Under the pieces are notes generated by a model, which had not been told where the DNA came from, did no database searches, and worked only from the letters and a program-made list of their open reading frames with translations. This document shows positions 61,268 to 64,000 of a stretch of DNA of 64,000 bases, piece after piece (position 1 is the first letter of the stretch; each line of letters starts with the position of its first letter). The position numbers and the translations under genes were made by a program. Source of the stretch: Fusarium oxysporum f. sp. lycopersici 4287 (lineage: Eukaryota > Ascomycota > Sordariomycetes > Hypocreales > Nectriaceae); assembly GCF_000149955.1 (NCBI RefSeq), contig NC_030993.1, positions 2,178,237 through 2,242,236 of the forward strand, read 5' to 3'.

Positions 61268-62485
61268 CTAATTCCCATATGAACTCCCTGGTTCGTCCAG
61301 ATCATGTCTCCCAAGCACATCCATAGCCCCCTGGATTTCCTTCCAGGTTGTGGGACGGATCTCCAGCACTGCAATGCCCCAACCGATCTCTGACCTTGGA
61401 TCCGATCGCAACTTGCATCGACAAAAACACTTCATACGTGATGCTTGCGCCTTCAGTAGCTCCTGAGCCGTGCAGTCAAGTGGACTCCCGACCGCCTAAG
61501 CCAGAAGTGCCCCGTTTATATAAGGCGGGCTATTTTTGAGCAGGCTTTGAAATCGAAAATACTGTTTCTTGTAGAAGTTCTCGCGGCTTGAATAGATGAC
61601 TCGGGCGAAGAGTTCAAAGGTAACGTCAGGTTGATTTCGGAACATTTGAGTTTTCGCATCTACAAGTTCTTGGAGATCGAAGAACGTTTTGAAGGGTTTC
61701 AGCAAAACTTTTCCTGTAAATATTACTGAGCTCTGGCTATTTGTGGGTGCTGATGATTGAGATTGCGAAAAGATCAATGTTTTTCGTCTAGCAATCGGCG
61801 ATTCATGTTCGGGGGCTTTGCTCCCGTTCACAGTTGTAAAATCGACTGTCGATCCAGGTTTTGTCTCATTGCGGGTGTGTTTTTGGACGTTGCTCCAGTC
61901 TATGCCTTCATTCAAAGGTGTATATCCGACGTTGCCCTCTGGTATATCAGCTATTGGACGCGGTGAAGAGTATTGTAATAGCGGGTCATACTCGTCCGCT
62001 GATCTCGAGTTACCGCTCCATGTACGCAGAACGCTCGATGGCGGTTGTTGAGGCTCTTCCTAGGTTTCTTCCTCCAGAAACTCCGCCAAAGCATCCTGGT
62101 CTGACTGTTTCAGAGCAAATTCATCACGGTCGACTAAAAGCGGTGACGTTCCTGACTTGTCAATAGAATTGGGTCCAGTGAGGCTCTCAAAGATTTGATC
62201 GAACTCTGGATCATCATAAGGGTCGTCATAAGGGTCTTGGGGTTCTCGCGGAGAGGGGTCCAACGAGGTGTATGAAGAAGCGATTGTGTCGGCGTTGGTC
62301 GATTGATGATTATCAACAAGGGTAAAACTAGACCCTGGAGTTTGGGCAACGTCACTATAGGTGAGCTGTAGAGGTGATTTGTCGATGGAAATGCGTTGAC
62401 GTTTGATGTTACCCACGTTAGAGCCCTGGCTCTGGGATAAGTGACGTTTCAATGACTGGTCCGGAGGATTGGGCCTGATCGACAT
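61268..62485 (-). pseudogene. Interrupted gene of unknown family: 406-codon frame with two internal TAG codons
   Basis: Starting at MSIRPNPPDQSLKRH, one frame runs 406 codons to a TAG at 61270-61268, but is broken by TAG at codon 142 (62062-62060) and codon 330 (61498-61496). All three pieces look coding: piece 1 has a DPYDDPYDDPEF acidic repeat, piece 2 the dense block FELFARVIYSSRENFYKKQY, piece 3 CKLRSDPRSEIGWGIAVLEI ending SSYGN. No intron with plausible donor removes either stop while keeping frame. Each TAG differs from CAG or TGG by one C-to-T or G-to-A transition in a CpA/TpG context, as RIP or deamination would leave. A 5' noncoding intron (GTGAGT...CCTAG, about 62537-62491) may exist. 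I do not recognise the family. Alternatives: decay, assembly error, or stop read-through. Confidence 0.6.
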
Positions 62486-64000
62486 ATGTAAGAACTAGGA
62501 ATGAAATCATAAAGCCGGGACGATCGCATTTAACTCACATTGATAGTTGACGATTGTCGTTTGGTTGCATATTGACTGGAGTCAGTCCCGCCTTTGAAGA
62601 AAAGCGTGTAACGTCATTGGGTTCATGAGCCATAGCGTTGTGTCATAGCCATGTCCAGGAGTGGATTTGCTGAAATGTGGATGCTCTCAGAGGTCAGAGG
62701 CTCTAAAGTGACGTGAAGAAGTGACGTTTATTCCCACGCAGAAATAAGGGTCCAGAGCCGCTGAAATTTCCAGAATCTCGATGCACTTGCGATCTTCCAA
62801 TACGTGCATCGACGAAGTCTCGATCATGATCAGCCACTTCCCGTGCGGCTCAGAGCACGCACTTGCCTCATCTGTGACGTGTAACGCCACTATTTTCAAA
62901 ACCGGTTTAATCCCACGGGCGATTATGTCCGGAGGAAGGAGTGAAGGAGAGAAGAAGCAACATATTGCGGAACCCTTTGAAAGGCCAGTAAAAATTGAAA
63001 AGCAAGGGCAGTGAAGAAAATGCAGTTGCTCATGACATGTTGCATGCATTTTTGAGACCCAAATGTGTCTCGACTCTTTAGAGCAATCCCGGGCCTGTCG
63101 CTTAGCCGTTCTGGGAAAGACTGCAGTCTTTTCTGCACAGCGCATTGGCCCAAAATCTATAGCCAGGATTAGGTCTCTGGTAACCATGTGCCGTCAGGAA
63201 CAACGCCAGCCCATGAAATTGGCTTTTCCGACTTCAGATAGATAAAACGTCCCCCAATATTGAAGAATTTGGGTAGCCATAACTAAACAAAAAGCCATTG
63301 GGGGTGGGAGCAGTACCAATTGGGGGCGGGTACAGAAAGTCCACCAACCAGGGGGGGAGTCAACTGAACGTCACTGAATTGAGCCTCCAGCAGGCGTCCA
63401 CCAACGCCCACCCTCCAAGAGTCTGGACTCTGCGGGTCCCACCCCTTAAAAAAGGTTTCCGGGAGTCATTAATGAGTGAAAGAAACTCTGGCGGGTTACT
63501 GCTTTTGTTAAATTGGATGCAGCTTGTGCTATCTTAGAACTTAGAAAATAAAAATTGGGTTTCCAGATAGCTCTGAGTGTGTTCTACGTCTTCGTAAGCT
63601 TAATCTCAGTCTGCCCTCATGATCCAAGATTCAATTTCCCCAAGGTGGGCTTCAAGGCGTGGTCAGTAATTCCTTCAGTGTCCCGCTGGACGTGCCCCGA
63701 AGCCGGGGCTCCGCATGGAGTCCGCCTGACCTGCAAAGTGGGGTTGGGGTTTGGCAAGCAATGGCCCACTTTATGTGGCAGTAGCCGGCCGAAAATCAAA
63801 CCTGCTTTTGAACTCGTCTCCGGCGATCGATCTCCCCGGCAGTCTCAGTCAACTTACAGCGAGGCACAACATCCCAGCATCCCCAACCAAAGCACCCCGC
63901 TCTCCTTCCCTATCCGGACCTGGGCGTGGTGGGCGTTAGTTTAGCATTGGCAACTCGTCAGCATGCACATGTGCCTGTCAGTTGCGCCTGCCCTACCTTT
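62486..64000. other. Terminal intergenic region with G-run repeats
   Basis: 1.5 kb with no supported gene. The longest frame (166 codons, minus, 62687-63187) has no motif. At 63251-63357 there is an unusual arrangement of G-runs: CCCCCAAT followed by two copies of ATTGGGGG-N-GGG and a run of seven G. Confidence 0.5.
63251..63357. repeat. Inverted and direct ATTGGGGG repeats with G-runs
   Basis: CCCCCAAT (63251-63258) is the exact reverse complement of ATTGGGGG at 63297-63304 and again at 63319-63326; each direct copy continues as T/C then GGG. A G7 run is at 63351-63357. The plus strand thus has at least five G-tracts of three or more in 58 nt. Confidence 0.6.

Noticed and set aside
61268..62062. 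Introns ending at the two internal TAG codons (both sit in YAG|G contexts)
   Set aside because: No GTRNGT-like donor upstream gives a frame-preserving intron; the GT candidates tested either shift frame or delete the best conserved block.
62687..63187. 166-codon minus-strand frame
   Set aside because: It has an ATG but a Cys/His-scattered composition with no motif, no splice partner and no family resemblance; a chance frame of this length is plausible in 64 kb.

Overview
The window is nuclear DNA of a filamentous ascomycete, most likely a Sordariomycete close to Fusarium (Hypocreales). The evidence is many 48-75 nt introns with GTRNGT donors, CTAAC/CTGAC-like branch sites and YAG acceptors, single-copy fungal genes (MED17, ULS1, SNC1, VPS27, DOA4-like, YVC1-like), a split tRNA-Phe and T/C-rich leaders. 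There are no plasmid, phage, CRISPR or transposon features. The genus is an inference from protein resemblance.

Layout. 0.9-2.4 kb (-): membrane-anchored GH16 glucanase-like protein. 5.1-6.4 kb (+): two-domain fasciclin protein with a GPI-like C-terminus. 6.4-11.6 kb: a 5.2 kb convergent stretch with no supportable gene. 11.6-19.4 kb: four minus-strand genes, an RNPS1-like SR splicing protein, a small two-exon single-pass membrane protein, a mitochondrial acetylglutamate kinase without the usual reductase half, and the R-SNARE Snc1. 21.8-28.6 kb (+): a Zn2Cys6 regulator and a GH76 mannanase with a C-terminal membrane anchor. 29.0-31.7 kb: a divergent pair, an NmrA-type oxidoreductase (-) and a Zn2Cys6 regulator (+), sharing a promoter with two CGGA-N2-TCCG palindromes. 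31.9 kb (+): split tRNA-Phe(GAA). 32.5-39.9 kb (+): ectonucleotide phosphodiesterase and the Uls1-type SNF2/RING translocase. 40.5-45.3 kb (-): Mediator subunit 17 and a Yvc1-type vacuolar TRP channel. 49.4-51.7 kb (+): long-chain acyl-CoA synthetase with two apparent +1 frameshifts. 52.7-55.9 kb (-): Doa4-like deubiquitinase, divergent from the ESCRT-0 subunit Vps27 (56.9-59.3 kb, +). 60.1-60.9 kb (+): phosphoglycerate-mutase-like phosphatase. 61.3-62.5 kb (-): a 406-codon frame of unknown family broken by two in-frame TAG codons.

Functional themes. Vps27 and the Doa4-like enzyme, transcribed from one intergenic region, act in the same step: sorting and deubiquitination of ubiquitinated cargo at the multivesicular body. 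The GH16, FAS1 and GH76 proteins are cell-surface or wall proteins. The NmrA/zinc-cluster pair with its palindromes is the best candidate for a self-contained regulatory module. The most unusual signals are that promoter, the kinase-only ARG5,6 relative, the double-amber frame and the frameshifted acyl-CoA synthetase. All gene models were spliced by eye from donor, acceptor and frame agreement; none has transcript support.
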